Shown here one piece after another: positions 9,310-19,939 of a stretch of DNA of 64,000 nt. Where the stretch lies: contig NC_013739.1 of the NCBI RefSeq assembly GCF_000025265.1, forward strand, positions 5,628,001 to 5,692,000, in the 5' to 3' direction. The notes under the pieces were generated by a model. It searched no databases. It saw nothing but the letters and a program-made list of their open reading frames with translations, and had not been told where the DNA came from. The DNA is from Conexibacter woesei DSM 14684. Lineage in GTDB: Bacteria > Actinomycetota > Thermoleophilia > Solirubrobacterales > Solirubrobacteraceae. A program made the translations under genes and the position numbers. Position 1 is the first letter of the stretch. The number at the start of each line of letters is the position of its first letter.

Positions 9310-9323
9310 AAATCCGTGGATTT
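9310..9323. promoter_or_regulatory. AAATCC-GT-GGATTT palindrome
   Basis: Perfect 6-bp arms around GT, in an unusually A/T-rich 150-bp stretch, about 75 bp upstream of the SDR gene. It is a candidate operator for that gene or the divergent Cys-rich mini-protein operon. Confidence 0.4.
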
Positions 9324-9338
9324 TTGCTATGAGGCGCT

Positions 9339-9366
9339 GAAAGCCCCCGCACTTTGCGGAGCTTTC
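9339..9366 (+). promoter_or_regulatory. Hairpin in the SDR gene leader
   Basis: GAAAGC pairs with GCTTTC, and a nested CGCA/TGCG pair lies inside. It sits 31 bp before the SDR start. No T tract follows, so a leader structure is more likely than a terminator. Confidence 0.3.
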
Positions 9367-9397
9367 TCGCAAACCGTCCAGCCACACTGTCAGGAGC

Positions 9398-10336
9398 ATG
9401 CGAATCCTGATAACGGGCGTCAGCGGCTTCGTCGGCTCGCGGCTCGTCCCACGCCTCCGCGACGACGGTCACGAGCTGCGCGGCTTTGCGCGCGACGCAG
9501 CCCGCGTGACGGTCGACGTCCCGCTCGCGATCGGCGACGCGGTCACCGGCACGGGGCTGGCCGCGGCGCTCGACGGCGTCGAGGTCGCCTACTTCCTGAT
9601 CCACTCGATGGAGCCGCCGCCCGCGAACGGCGACCAGCGCCCCGACCCGTTCGCCGATCGCGAGCGCCGTGCGGCCGAGCGCTTCGCGGACGCGGCCGCC
9701 GCGGCCGGCGTGCGGCGGATCGTCTACCTCGGCGGGCTCGTGCCCGAGCAGGCGCCGGCGTCGACCCACCTCGCGAGCCGGCTCGCGGTCGAGCGCGTGC
9801 TGCTCGACGCGGTGCCGGACTCGATCGCGCTGCGCGCCTCGATCGTGATCGGCGCGCGCTCGCGCTCGTTCCGCTTCCTCGTCAGGCTGATCGAGCGGAT
9901 GCCGGTGCTGGCGCTGCCGGGCTGGCGCGACTTCCGCACCCGGCCGATCGACGAGCGCGACGTCGTCGAGCTGCTCGCGCACGCCGCCTCCGCCGAGCTG
10001 CCGCCCGCCACCGGCCGCTCGCTCGACATCGCGGGGCCGGACGTCGTCAGCTACCGCGAGCTGATCGAGCGGATCCGCGACCTGCTGCTGCTCGACCGCC
10101 CGGTGCTCGCGCTCGACCCGCCCGCGCCGGCGAGCATCACGAGCCGGATCGCGGCGGCGATCGCGGGCGAGCAGCACGCGCTCGTCGGCCCGCTGATGGC
10201 CGGCCTCTCGAGCGACCTGCTGCCTCGCACCGACGACGCGGCGGCGCTGCTCGGCGTGCGCCTGCACCGCCTCGACGCGGCGATCGAGCACGCGCTCGGC
10301 GAGTGGGAGCGCGAGGAGCCGCTCGCGGCGCGGTGA
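9398..10336 (+). CDS. Atypical SDR NAD(P)-binding protein
   Basis: 312 residues. Rossmann nucleotide-binding motif ILITGVSGFVGSRL (GxxGxxG at residues 7-13) in an atypical SDR/NmrA-like protein. Later elements are VAYFLIHSM, RRIVYLGGL, LRASIVIGARSRSF and a DERDVVELLAHAA segment, typical of the LMBR/YbjT-type NAD(P)H-binding group that often pairs with SRPBCC proteins. The usual YxxxK pair is not obvious, so it may bind NAD(P) without classical SDR catalysis. It is followed 16 bp later by an SRPBCC gene on the same strand; the pair probably acts together on a hydrophobic small molecule. Confidence 0.85.
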   Translation: MRILITGVSGFVGSRLVPRLRDDGHELRGFARDAARVTVDVPLAIGDAVTGTGLAAALDGVEVAYFLIHSMEPPPANGDQRPDPFADRERRAAERFADAAAAAGVRRIVYLGGLVPEQAPASTHLASRLAVERVLLDAVPDSIALRASIVIGARSRSFRFLVRLIERMPVLALPGWRDFRTRPIDERDVVELLAHAASAELPPATGRSLDIAGPDVVSYRELIERIRDLLLLDRPVLALDPPAPASITSRIAAAIAGEQHALVGPLMAGLSSDLLPRTDDAAALLGVRLHRLDAAIEHALGEWEREEPLAAR

Positions 10337-10352
10337 CGGGTAGGGTGCCGGC

Positions 10353-10796
10353 ATGACCGTCGTCCGCACCGCGATCGAGATCGCAGCTCCGCAGGAGCGC
10401 GTGTGGGAGGTCCTGATGGACCCGCGGCGGCTCGCCGACTGGGTCACGATCCACCGCAGACTGAGCGAGGCGCCGGCGCGGCTCGTGCGCGGCTCGACGT
10501 TCGAGCAGACGCTCAACCTGCGCGGCGCCCACCTGCACGTCGCGTGGACCGTCGTCGATCTCGACCCGCCGCGACGCGCGGTCTGGAACGGCCGCGGTCC
10601 CGTCCACTCGCACGCGTCGATCGTCTACGAGCTGAGCCCGAACGGCACGGGCACGCGCTTCGAGTACACGAACGAGTTCAAGACCCCCGGCGGCCCGCTC
10701 GGCGCGGTCGCCGGTCGGGTGCTCGTCGGCGGGCTCTCCGAGCGCGAGGCGCAGCGCTCGCTGGAGCGGCTCAAGCTGCTCCTGGAGCGACAGTGA
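10353..10796 (+). CDS. SRPBCC (START-like) family protein
   Basis: 147 residues with the polyketide-cyclase/START-like helix-grip fold. It begins TAIEIAAPQERVWEVLMDPR (the conserved entry strand and helix) and continues DWVTIHRRL, WNGRGPVHSHASIVYEL and FEYTNEFKTPGGPLG, and ends with a long C-terminal helix (EREAQRSLERLKLLL). Such proteins bind hydrophobic ligands in a deep cavity; some act as cyclases or aromatases. It is probably the second gene of an operon with the SDR gene. Ligand unknown. Confidence 0.88.
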   Translation: MTVVRTAIEIAAPQERVWEVLMDPRRLADWVTIHRRLSEAPARLVRGSTFEQTLNLRGAHLHVAWTVVDLDPPRRAVWNGRGPVHSHASIVYELSPNGTGTRFEYTNEFKTPGGPLGAVAGRVLVGGLSEREAQRSLERLKLLLERQ

Positions 10797-11019
10797 CTCG
10801 GTCCCAGTTCATTTCATTCCACCAGTGAGGGCCGCTCACGGTCCACCGCGCTAAGATTCGGATCGGCCGGCTCGGACGCAGTGACGAGACGGTCTTTTGA
10901 ACATATACGTAGGGGGAATTCAGGGGGCGGACCGTTCGGCCGTGTCAGTTGCCGAAGCGTGAACGTTTGCGTCTTCCATCCTCCGTCGGGGCCAATCAGG
11001 AGAAAGGACCGGAGACGAC
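10797..11019. other. Intergenic region, 5' leader of the winged-helix gene
   Basis: 223 bp with no gene that I can support. It contains a local A/T-rich tract (around 10890-10920, TTTTGAACATATACGTAG) that could hold the promoter of the winged-helix gene, and the GGAG-rich segment just before its GTG start. No known RNA motif was recognised. Confidence 0.4.
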
Positions 11020-11403
11020 GTGGCTGACTTTCTCAACGCGAAAGTGAAAGAGATCGAGGGGCGTCTGAAGGAACTGCGACCGCTGCTCGACGAGTACCAC
11101 CGGCTCGAAGCCGCCGCGGCGGCGCTGGGCGACGTCGAGGCGCGTCCGGCGGGACGCACGCGCGGAGCCGCCGCGCGCAGCAACGGAGCAGGCAGCACGC
11201 GGCGCGGGCGTCCGCGCGGCAGCCGCGGCGAGAACACGCGCGCGGCACAGGCGGTCGAGTTGGTGCGCACGCGTCCCGGGATCTCGATCCCGGAGCTCGC
11301 CGAGCACATGGGCATCAAGCCCAACTACCTCTACCGCATTCTCCCCCAGCTCGAGGAGGAGGGGAAGGTGCGGCGCGAGGACAAGGGCTGGCATCCGGCG
11401 TAG
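11020..11403 (+). CDS. Coiled-coil / AT-hook / winged-helix DNA-binding protein
   Basis: 127 residues in three parts: an N-terminal coiled coil (VKEIEGRLKELRPLLDEYHR), a basic Arg/Gly linker with an AT-hook-like RRGRPRGSRGE, and a C-terminal winged helix (AAQAVELVRTRPGISIPELA, MGIKPNYLYRILPQLEEEGK). The layout suggests an oligomeric DNA-binding or nucleoid-associated regulator, similar in plan to H-NS/Lsr2-type proteins but with a different fold. The start is GTG 11020 after AGGAGAAAGGACCGGAG. It is monocistronic, with a long leader, and convergent with mdh. Confidence 0.8.
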   Translation: MADFLNAKVKEIEGRLKELRPLLDEYHRLEAAAAALGDVEARPAGRTRGAAARSNGAGSTRRGRPRGSRGENTRAAQAVELVRTRPGISIPELAEHMGIKPNYLYRILPQLEEEGKVRREDKGWHPA

Positions 11404-11433
11404 GCCGGACGCCGCCCCCGCATTCCCCCAGGT

Positions 11434-11460
11434 CACTGGCGCGCACCCCCCGCGCCGGTG
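11434..11460. terminator. Bidirectional hairpin between convergent genes
   Basis: CACTGGCGCG pairs with CGCGCCGGTG (10 bp, one G-U in the plus transcript) around a 7-nt C-rich loop, midway between the winged-helix gene and mdh stops. No T tract; placement between converging genes is the main argument. Confidence 0.55.
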
Positions 11461-11478
11461 CCCGATCCCGGCCTGGCG

Positions 11479-14245
<2,767 letters not shown>

Positions 14246-14249
<4 letters not shown>

Positions 14250-15769
14250 CCCAACCCGTAGAGCGGCGTCAGCTTCGCGCGCAGGTAGTCGGCGAACGGC
14301 TGCACGGCGATCGGGCCGCCGACGATCCGCTGCACCAGCTCCTTCGGCGGGAACTTGCGGCCGTGGCGGTGCAGTCTGTCGCCGAGCCACGCGCGCAGCG
14401 CCGCGCCGTCGCCGGCCGCCAGCTGCGCGTCGAGGTCGGGCAGCTCCGCCTGCGCGCGCTGCCACAGCTGCGCGGCGATCAGGTTGCCGAGCGCGTACGT
14501 CGAGAAGTAGCCGATCTCGCCGGCCGACCAGTGGACGTCCTGCAGCACGCCGTGAGCGTCGTCGGGCACGTCGATGCCGAGGTACTCCTTCATGCGCGCG
14601 TTCCACGCCTCGGGCAGGTCCTTCAGCGCGAGCGTGCCGGCGATCATCTCGCGCTCCAGCTCGAAGCGCAGGATGATGTGCAGCCCGTACGTCGCCTCGT
14701 CGGCCTCGACGCGGATCAGCGACGGCGCGACCTTGTTGACGGCACGGTAGAACGCCTCGCTGTCGACCGTGCCGAAGCGGTCCGGGAAGACGCGCTGCAG
14801 CTCGCCGTGGAGAAAGCCGGTGAACGGGCGGCCGCGCCCGACGACGTTCTCCCACAGGCGGCTCTGCGACTCGTGCAGGCCGAGCGACGCACCGCTCGCC
14901 AGCGGCGTGCGCGCGAGCGCCGGCGCGACGCCGGCCTCGTAGAGGCCGTGGCCCATCTCGTGGATCGCGCCGTAGAGCGACATCCCGATGTAGCTCGGGT
15001 CGTAGCGCGTCGTGAGCCGCACGTCGCTGGGGCCGAAGCTCGTCGCGAACGGGTGCGCGGCCTCGTCCAGGCGCCAACCGTCGGGCGACCAGCCAAGCCG
15101 GCCGAGCACGCCGCGCACGAGCTGCTGCTGGCGGGCGGCGTCGAAGTCGCCGTGCAGCGGCGCGGCGTCGATCGCGTCCGCGCGCTGGGCGACCTCGGCG
15201 ATCAGCGGAACGAGCTGCGCGCGCAGCTCGTCGAAGAGGGCGGCGACCTCGGCCGTCTTCATCCCCTCCTCGTAGTCGTCGAGCAGCACGTCGTAGGGGT
15301 CGTCCCAGCCCTCGTCGTCGAACAGCTCGACGTAGCGGCGCTTGAGCTCGACGTTGCGCTCCAGGAACGGCAGGAACGCGGCGAAGTCCGATCTCGCGCG
15401 GGCGTCGACCCACGCCTGGTGGCCGAGCCCGCCGGCGCGCCCCAGCTCGACGGCCAGCTCCGACGGCACGCGCCGCGCCTTCTCCCAGTCGCGCCGCGTG
15501 ACGCGGATCAGCGCGGCGTCGTCGGAGTCGGGATCGGCGCTGCGGAGCGCTTCCTCCTCGCCCTCCAGCTCGCCGAGCAGCCGGCCGATCGCGGGGTCGG
15601 TGAAGCGGTCGTGGACGATGCCGCTGAGCGTCCCGAGCTGCTCGGCCCGCTGCGCGTTGGCGCGCTCGGGCATCATCGTCTGCTGGTCCCAGCTCAGCAG
15701 CCCGGCGGCGTTGCCGAGGTCGTCGATCTCCGCCAGTCGCTGCCGCAGCTCCTGCAATGCCGCGCTCAT
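14246..15769 (-). CDS. M32 family carboxypeptidase
   Basis: 507 residues, the usual size of carboxypeptidase Taq (M32), a zinc or cobalt metallo-exopeptidase that trims C-terminal residues. The active-site HEMGH is at residues 270-274 (GAIHEMGHGLYEAG), and the family signatures LLSWDQQTMMPERA, DEAAHPFATSFGPSDVR, LHESQSRLWEN and the downstream SALIRVEADE-like ligand region are present. The ATG at 15769 gives the typical start MSAALQELRQRLAEIDDL; the upstream extension overlaps the divergent M50 gene promoter. It is probably cytoplasmic. It converges on aidB with a 4-bp overlap. Confidence 0.96.
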
Positions 15770-15780
15770 GGGCCTCCTCG

Positions 15781-15809
15781 ATGGTCGAACGTCGTCGCTG
15801 TGCGACCAT
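15781..15809. promoter_or_regulatory. Inverted repeat in the M32/M50 divergent promoter
   Basis: ATGGTCG and CGACCAT are perfect 7-bp arms whose starts are 22 bp apart (about two helical turns), in the 46-bp space between the divergent starts. This fits a dimeric repressor or activator of both genes. Function inferred. Confidence 0.4.
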
Positions 15810-15815
15810 TCCAGC

Positions 15816-16988
15816 ATGTTCGGCAGGTCTGGCTCGATCCAGCTCGCACGCATCTTCGGGATTCGCGTCGGCGTCGACTTCAGCTGGTTCGTCGTCCTCT
15901 TCATCGTGATCTTCTGGCTCTCGGACGAGTTTCAGCGCTCGCTCGACAGCTCCGAGACGACCGCGTACGTGACCGCGGTCGTCAGCGCGCTGCTGCTGTT
16001 CGGCTCGGTGATCGTGCACGAGCTGGGCCATGCGCTGACCGCGCGCCGGCACGGGATCGACGTCGCCGGCATCACGCTCTCGCCGCTCGGCGGCTTCGCG
16101 ATGATGAGCCGCGAGAGCCGCACCCCGCGCGAGGAGCTGCAGGTCGCCGGCGCCGGCCCACTCGCGACGCTCGGGATCCTCGTCGTCTGCATGCTGCTCG
16201 GCGTCGCGATCTACGGGCCGGGCACGTTCGCCGACGCGGCGACGCTGCAGAACGACCTGCCGACGACCCCGGTCTCGTTGACGCTCGGCTGGCTCGTGAC
16301 GATGAACGCGATCGTGCTGGTGTTCAACATGATCCCCGCGTTCCCGCTCGACGGCGGCCGGATCGCCCGCGGCCTCGTGTGGAAGTGGACGGGCGACCGC
16401 GAGCGCGGCTCGCGCGCCGCCGCGCGGCTCGGTCAGGGGTTCGGCATCGTGCTGATGGGCCTCGGCGTCTGGGCGCTCGTCGCGTTCGACCCGTTCATCG
16501 GCATCTGGTGCCTGCTGGTCGGCTTCATGATCAATGGCTCCGCGCGGGCGCTGCTGGCGCAGACCGTCTTCACCGCGCAGCTGGAGGACGTGCGCGTCGC
16601 CGACATCATGGACGAGCAGCCGGTGAGCGTCCCCGACGAGCTGACGGCCGACCGCGCGCTCGACGAGTTCTTCCTGCGCTACCGCTGGCCGTGGTTCCCC
16701 GTCGTCGACGGGGCGGGACGGTTCGTCGGCGTGCTGCGCGAGGAGGGAGCGCGCGACGCCGTCGAGCGCGGTCGCCCGGTGCAGCCGGTCGTCGAGCTGA
16801 TGGAGGCCGACGACGGCGAGCACTGGCGGATCGGGCAGGACCAGTCGCTGCGCGCGCTGCTGGAGGCCGACGGGATGCGCTCGCTCGGCGCGATCATGGC
16901 CGTCGACGGAACCGGCGTCCTGCGCGGCGTCGTGACGGTCGGGCGCCTGCGCCGCGCGGTCCAGGCCGCCGTCGCGACGCGCCCCTGA
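15816..16988 (+). CDS. M50 site-2 protease-like membrane metalloprotease with CBS domains
   Basis: 390 residues. Six or so hydrophobic segments; zinc-binding HELGH at residues 68-72 inside the membrane helix SVIVHELGHALTARRHG; and the second-site motif NMIPAFPLDGGR (residues 171-182) supplying the third ligand. The C-terminal ~140 residues form a CBS pair (VADIMDEQPVSVPDELTADR, FPVVDGAGRFVGVL), as in SpoIVFB/Rv2625-like proteases, and bind adenosyl ligands. Such proteins cleave transmembrane substrates, e.g. anti-sigma factors. The ATG at 15816 gives the standard MFGRSGSIQLARIFGIRVGV start. Confidence 0.93.
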   Translation: MFGRSGSIQLARIFGIRVGVDFSWFVVLFIVIFWLSDEFQRSLDSSETTAYVTAVVSALLLFGSVIVHELGHALTARRHGIDVAGITLSPLGGFAMMSRESRTPREELQVAGAGPLATLGILVVCMLLGVAIYGPGTFADAATLQNDLPTTPVSLTLGWLVTMNAIVLVFNMIPAFPLDGGRIARGLVWKWTGDRERGSRAAARLGQGFGIVLMGLGVWALVAFDPFIGIWCLLVGFMINGSARALLAQTVFTAQLEDVRVADIMDEQPVSVPDELTADRALDEFFLRYRWPWFPVVDGAGRFVGVLREEGARDAVERGRPVQPVVELMEADDGEHWRIGQDQSLRALLEADGMRSLGAIMAVDGTGVLRGVVTVGRLRRAVQAAVATRP

Positions 16989-17072
16989 CCGCTCGTAGCT
17001 CGCGCCTCTGACCGCGCGTTCTTCCCACGAGCGCTCACACGCCAAACCGGTGCGACGGGCGGCGCGTTTCCG

Positions 17073-17088
17073 CACCTGAAATTAGGTG
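17073..17088. promoter_or_regulatory. CACCT-N6-AGGTG inverted repeat upstream of sdhA
   Basis: Perfect 5-bp arms around GAAATT, about 48 bp before the sdhA start, in the only A/T-rich part of the intergenic region. It is a possible operator of the sdh operon; it does not match the Rex consensus. Confidence 0.35.
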
Positions 17089-17135
17089 ACCCGAATGTAA
17101 CATCTGGCACCTGCTCCGGGTTAGGGTAAGCAGCC

Positions 17136-18827
17136 ATGCCAGCTCACGACGTCCTCATCATCGGCGCGGGCCTCGCAGGGCAGCGCGCAGCACTCGCCGC
17201 CGCCGAGGCCGGGGCATCGGTCGCGATCCTCAGCAAGGTCCATCCGGTCCGCTCGCACTCGGTCGCCGCCGCCGGCGGGATCAACGCCGCGTTGAACCCC
17301 GGGGACTCCTGGGAATCGCACGCGTACGACACCGTCAAGGGCTCCGACTACCTCGGCGACCAGGACGCGATCGAGATCATGTGCCGTTCCGCGCCGGACG
17401 AGATCCTGTGGCTGGAGCACGCCGGCGTCACGTTCCACCGCAGCGACTCCGGCCGCCTCGGGACACGCGCGTTCGGCGGCGCCTCCGCGGCGCGCACGTA
17501 CTACGTCGCCGACATCACCGGCCAGGCGATCCTGCACGTGCTCTACGAGCAGCTGATGAAGCATCACGAGACCGTCGACCGCTACGAGGAGTGGTTCACG
17601 ACGACGCTGCTGCAGGACGCCGACGGCCGCTGCGTCGGAGCGATCGCGCGCGACATCCGCACCGGCTACCTCGAGGTCTTCGACGCGAAGTCGGTGATCC
17701 TCGCCTCCGGCGGCGCGGGCCAGGTCTTCAAGCCGACGACGAACGCGCTGATCTGCACCGGCGACGGGATCGCGCAGGCCTACCGCATCGGCGCGCCGCT
17801 GATGGACATGGAGATGATCCAGTACCACCCGACGACGCTGGCGGAGAACGGCTTCCTGATCACCGAGGGCGCGCGCGGCGAGGGCGCGCACCTCTACAAC
17901 GCGCTCGGCGAGCGGTTCATGGAGAAGTACGCGCCGAACAAGCTGGAGCTGGCCTCGCGCGACGTCGTCTCGCGCGCGGAGCAGACCGAGATCAACGAGG
18001 GCCGCGGCTTCCCCGACGGCACGATCGCGCTCGACATCACGAAGGTCCCGCGCAAGCGCACGCTGGAGGCGCTGCGCGAGATCGTCAACATCGGCAGAGA
18101 CTTCGCCGGCGTCGACATCACGCGCGAGCCGATCCACATCAAGCCCGGGATGCACTACATCATGGGCGGCGTCAAGACCGACGCCGACGGCCAGACGCCG
18201 ATCCCCGGCCTCTACGCCGCCGGCGAGGTCGCGTGCGTCTCGGTCCACGGCGGCAACCGCCTCGGCGCGAACTCGCTGCTCGACACGCTGATCTTCGGCC
18301 GCCGCTCAGGCGAGCACGCCGCGGCGCGCGCGAAGGGCCGCGCGATGCCGCACGCGCCCGCGTCGAGCCTGAGAGACGCGCAGGCGGAGATCGACGCGAT
18401 CGGCGCGCGGCCGAGCGGCCGCGGCCGGCGCCTGTCGGAGATCAAGAACGAGCTGGGCGAGACGATGAACAGATACGTCGCGGTCTACCGCGACGAGGCG
18501 GGACTCGCGACCGCCCACGAGATCGTCCGCCGGCTGAAGGAGGAGGCGCCGCACGCGGCGACCGACGACAAGGGGACGATCTTCAACCAGGACGTGCTCG
18601 CCGCGTTCGAGCTGGGCTACATGCTCGACTGCGCCGAGGCGATCGTCGTCGCCGCGAAGGAGCGCAGAGAGTCGCGCGGCGCGCAGTTCCGCGTCGACTT
18701 CCCGAGCCGCAACGACGACGACTGGCTGCACCACATCACGATCTCGCGCAATGGGCAGGACGTACCGACGAAGGGGACCGCGCCGGTGACGATCACGCGG
18801 TGGGAACCTCAGGAGAGGACGTACTGA
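17136..18827 (+). CDS. sdhA: Succinate dehydrogenase/fumarate reductase flavoprotein subunit
   Basis: 563 residues. Oxidises succinate to fumarate with covalently bound FAD. The Rossmann start HDVLIIGAGLAGQRAALAAA is followed by the flavin-attachment region HPVRSHSVAAAGGINAAL (His at HS), the active-site HPTTLAENGFLITEGARGEG, TREPIHIKPGMHYIMGGV and GLYAAGEVACVSVHGGNRLG. The C-terminal helical domain ends HITISRNGQDVPTKGTAPVT. Its TGA overlaps the ATG of sdhB. First gene of the sdhA-sdhB-sdhE operon, and one of the TCA-cycle functions in the window. Confidence 0.97.
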   Translation: MPAHDVLIIGAGLAGQRAALAAAEAGASVAILSKVHPVRSHSVAAAGGINAALNPGDSWESHAYDTVKGSDYLGDQDAIEIMCRSAPDEILWLEHAGVTFHRSDSGRLGTRAFGGASAARTYYVADITGQAILHVLYEQLMKHHETVDRYEEWFTTTLLQDADGRCVGAIARDIRTGYLEVFDAKSVILASGGAGQVFKPTTNALICTGDGIAQAYRIGAPLMDMEMIQYHPTTLAENGFLITEGARGEGAHLYNALGERFMEKYAPNKLELASRDVVSRAEQTEINEGRGFPDGTIALDITKVPRKRTLEALREIVNIGRDFAGVDITREPIHIKPGMHYIMGGVKTDADGQTPIPGLYAAGEVACVSVHGGNRLGANSLLDTLIFGRRSGEHAAARAKGRAMPHAPASSLRDAQAEIDAIGARPSGRGRRLSEIKNELGETMNRYVAVYRDEAGLATAHEIVRRLKEEAPHAATDDKGTIFNQDVLAAFELGYMLDCAEAIVVAAKERRESRGAQFRVDFPSRNDDDWLHHITISRNGQDVPTKGTAPVTITRWEPQERTY

Positions 18828-19939
18828 TGGCTGAGTACACGCTGAGACTCCGGCGCTTCGACCCGCAGTCCGGGCAGGCGCCGTACTGGGAGGAGTTCCC
18901 GATCGAGCTGGAGCCGCACCGCTCCGTGCTGGAGGCGATCCTCAAGGCGAAGGGCGAGACCGACGGCTCGATCGGCATCCGCTGCTCGTGCCGCGCGGCG
19001 ATCTGCGGCTCGTGCGGCGTGCGCGTCAACGGCAGAGCGGCGCTCGCGTGCCACACCCACCTCGACAAGGCGGCGGCGAGCGGCATCGACGCCGACGGCC
19101 GCACGATCACGGTCGAGCCGATGGGCAACATGCCCGTCATCAAGGACCTGATCGTCGACATGGACGCGGTCCACTGGAAGAAGATCCAGCGCGTCACGCC
19201 ATGGCTGCTGGCGAGACAGCCGGTGCCCGAGCGCGAGTACATCGTGCCCCACGAGAACATGGTCGACGTCACGCAGACGATGGCGTGCATCCAGTGCGGC
19301 GCGTGCGTGTCGGACTGCCTCTCGATGGAGGTCGACCCCCTGTTCGTCGGCCCGGCTGCCTCCGCCAAGGCCTACCGCTTCGTCGGCGACCCACGTGACG
19401 CCGAGCAGAAGCAGCGGCTGAAGGACCTCGCCGAGGACCCGCACGGGATCTACGACTGCACCCACTGCTTCAACTGCATCGAGGCGTGCCCGAAGGGCGT
19501 CGCGCCGATGAGCCAGATCATGCGCCTGCGGCGCATCTCCGGCAACGACCACCACATCGTCGACCGCAACAACGGCGAGCGCCACGAGCGCGCGTTCACG
19601 ACGCTCGTGCACGAGTACGGCCTGCTGCACGAGGCCGAGCTGCTGCCGCGCTCCTACGGCGGCGACTCGTGGTTCGGCAAGTTCCACCCATCCGCCGGGC
19701 AGGAGCTGCTCAGCTCGCTGCCGGCGATCACGAAGGCGCTGATCCGCGGCAAGGTGACGCCGAAGGGCGCGATGCTCGGGCACAGACTGCCGAAGCAGGA
19801 CCTCAGAGCCGTCGACCGGATCTTCGAGATCGTCGAGGGCCGTGAGAGACGCGTCGAGCTGAACCTCTACATCACCGGGTACGAGGACGACGACGCGCAG
19901 GAAGCCACCGCCGTCGCGAGCGAAAGCGAGTCCGCATGA
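18827..19939 (+). CDS. sdhB: Succinate dehydrogenase iron-sulfur subunit, extended
   Basis: 370 residues, about 130 longer than the classic SdhB. The N-terminal 2Fe-2S domain has Cys 53, 55, 60, 63 and 75 (RCSCRAAICGSCGVRV). The C-terminal ferredoxin-like domain has two cluster motifs: CIQCGACVSDC (154-164) and CTHCFNCIEACPKGV (211-225). The second cluster motif carries the CxxCxxCxxxCP pattern of a 4Fe-4S site. The extra ~120 residues after 250 are helical and end in an acidic Glu/Ala tail. It passes electrons from FAD to the SdhE subunit. ATG overlaps the sdhA stop (TGATG), and its own end overlaps sdhE by 4 bp. Confidence 0.95.
   Translation: MAEYTLRLRRFDPQSGQAPYWEEFPIELEPHRSVLEAILKAKGETDGSIGIRCSCRAAICGSCGVRVNGRAALACHTHLDKAAASGIDADGRTITVEPMGNMPVIKDLIVDMDAVHWKKIQRVTPWLLARQPVPEREYIVPHENMVDVTQTMACIQCGACVSDCLSMEVDPLFVGPAASAKAYRFVGDPRDAEQKQRLKDLAEDPHGIYDCTHCFNCIEACPKGVAPMSQIMRLRRISGNDHHIVDRNNGERHERAFTTLVHEYGLLHEAELLPRSYGGDSWFGKFHPSAGQELLSSLPAITKALIRGKVTPKGAMLGHRLPKQDLRAVDRIFEIVEGRERRVELNLYITGYEDDDAQEATAVASESESA

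Noticed and set aside
8877-9332. 151-residue plus-strand frame opposite the Cys-rich mini-protein.
   Set aside because: No recognisable motif or Shine-Dalgarno; the minus strand has both.
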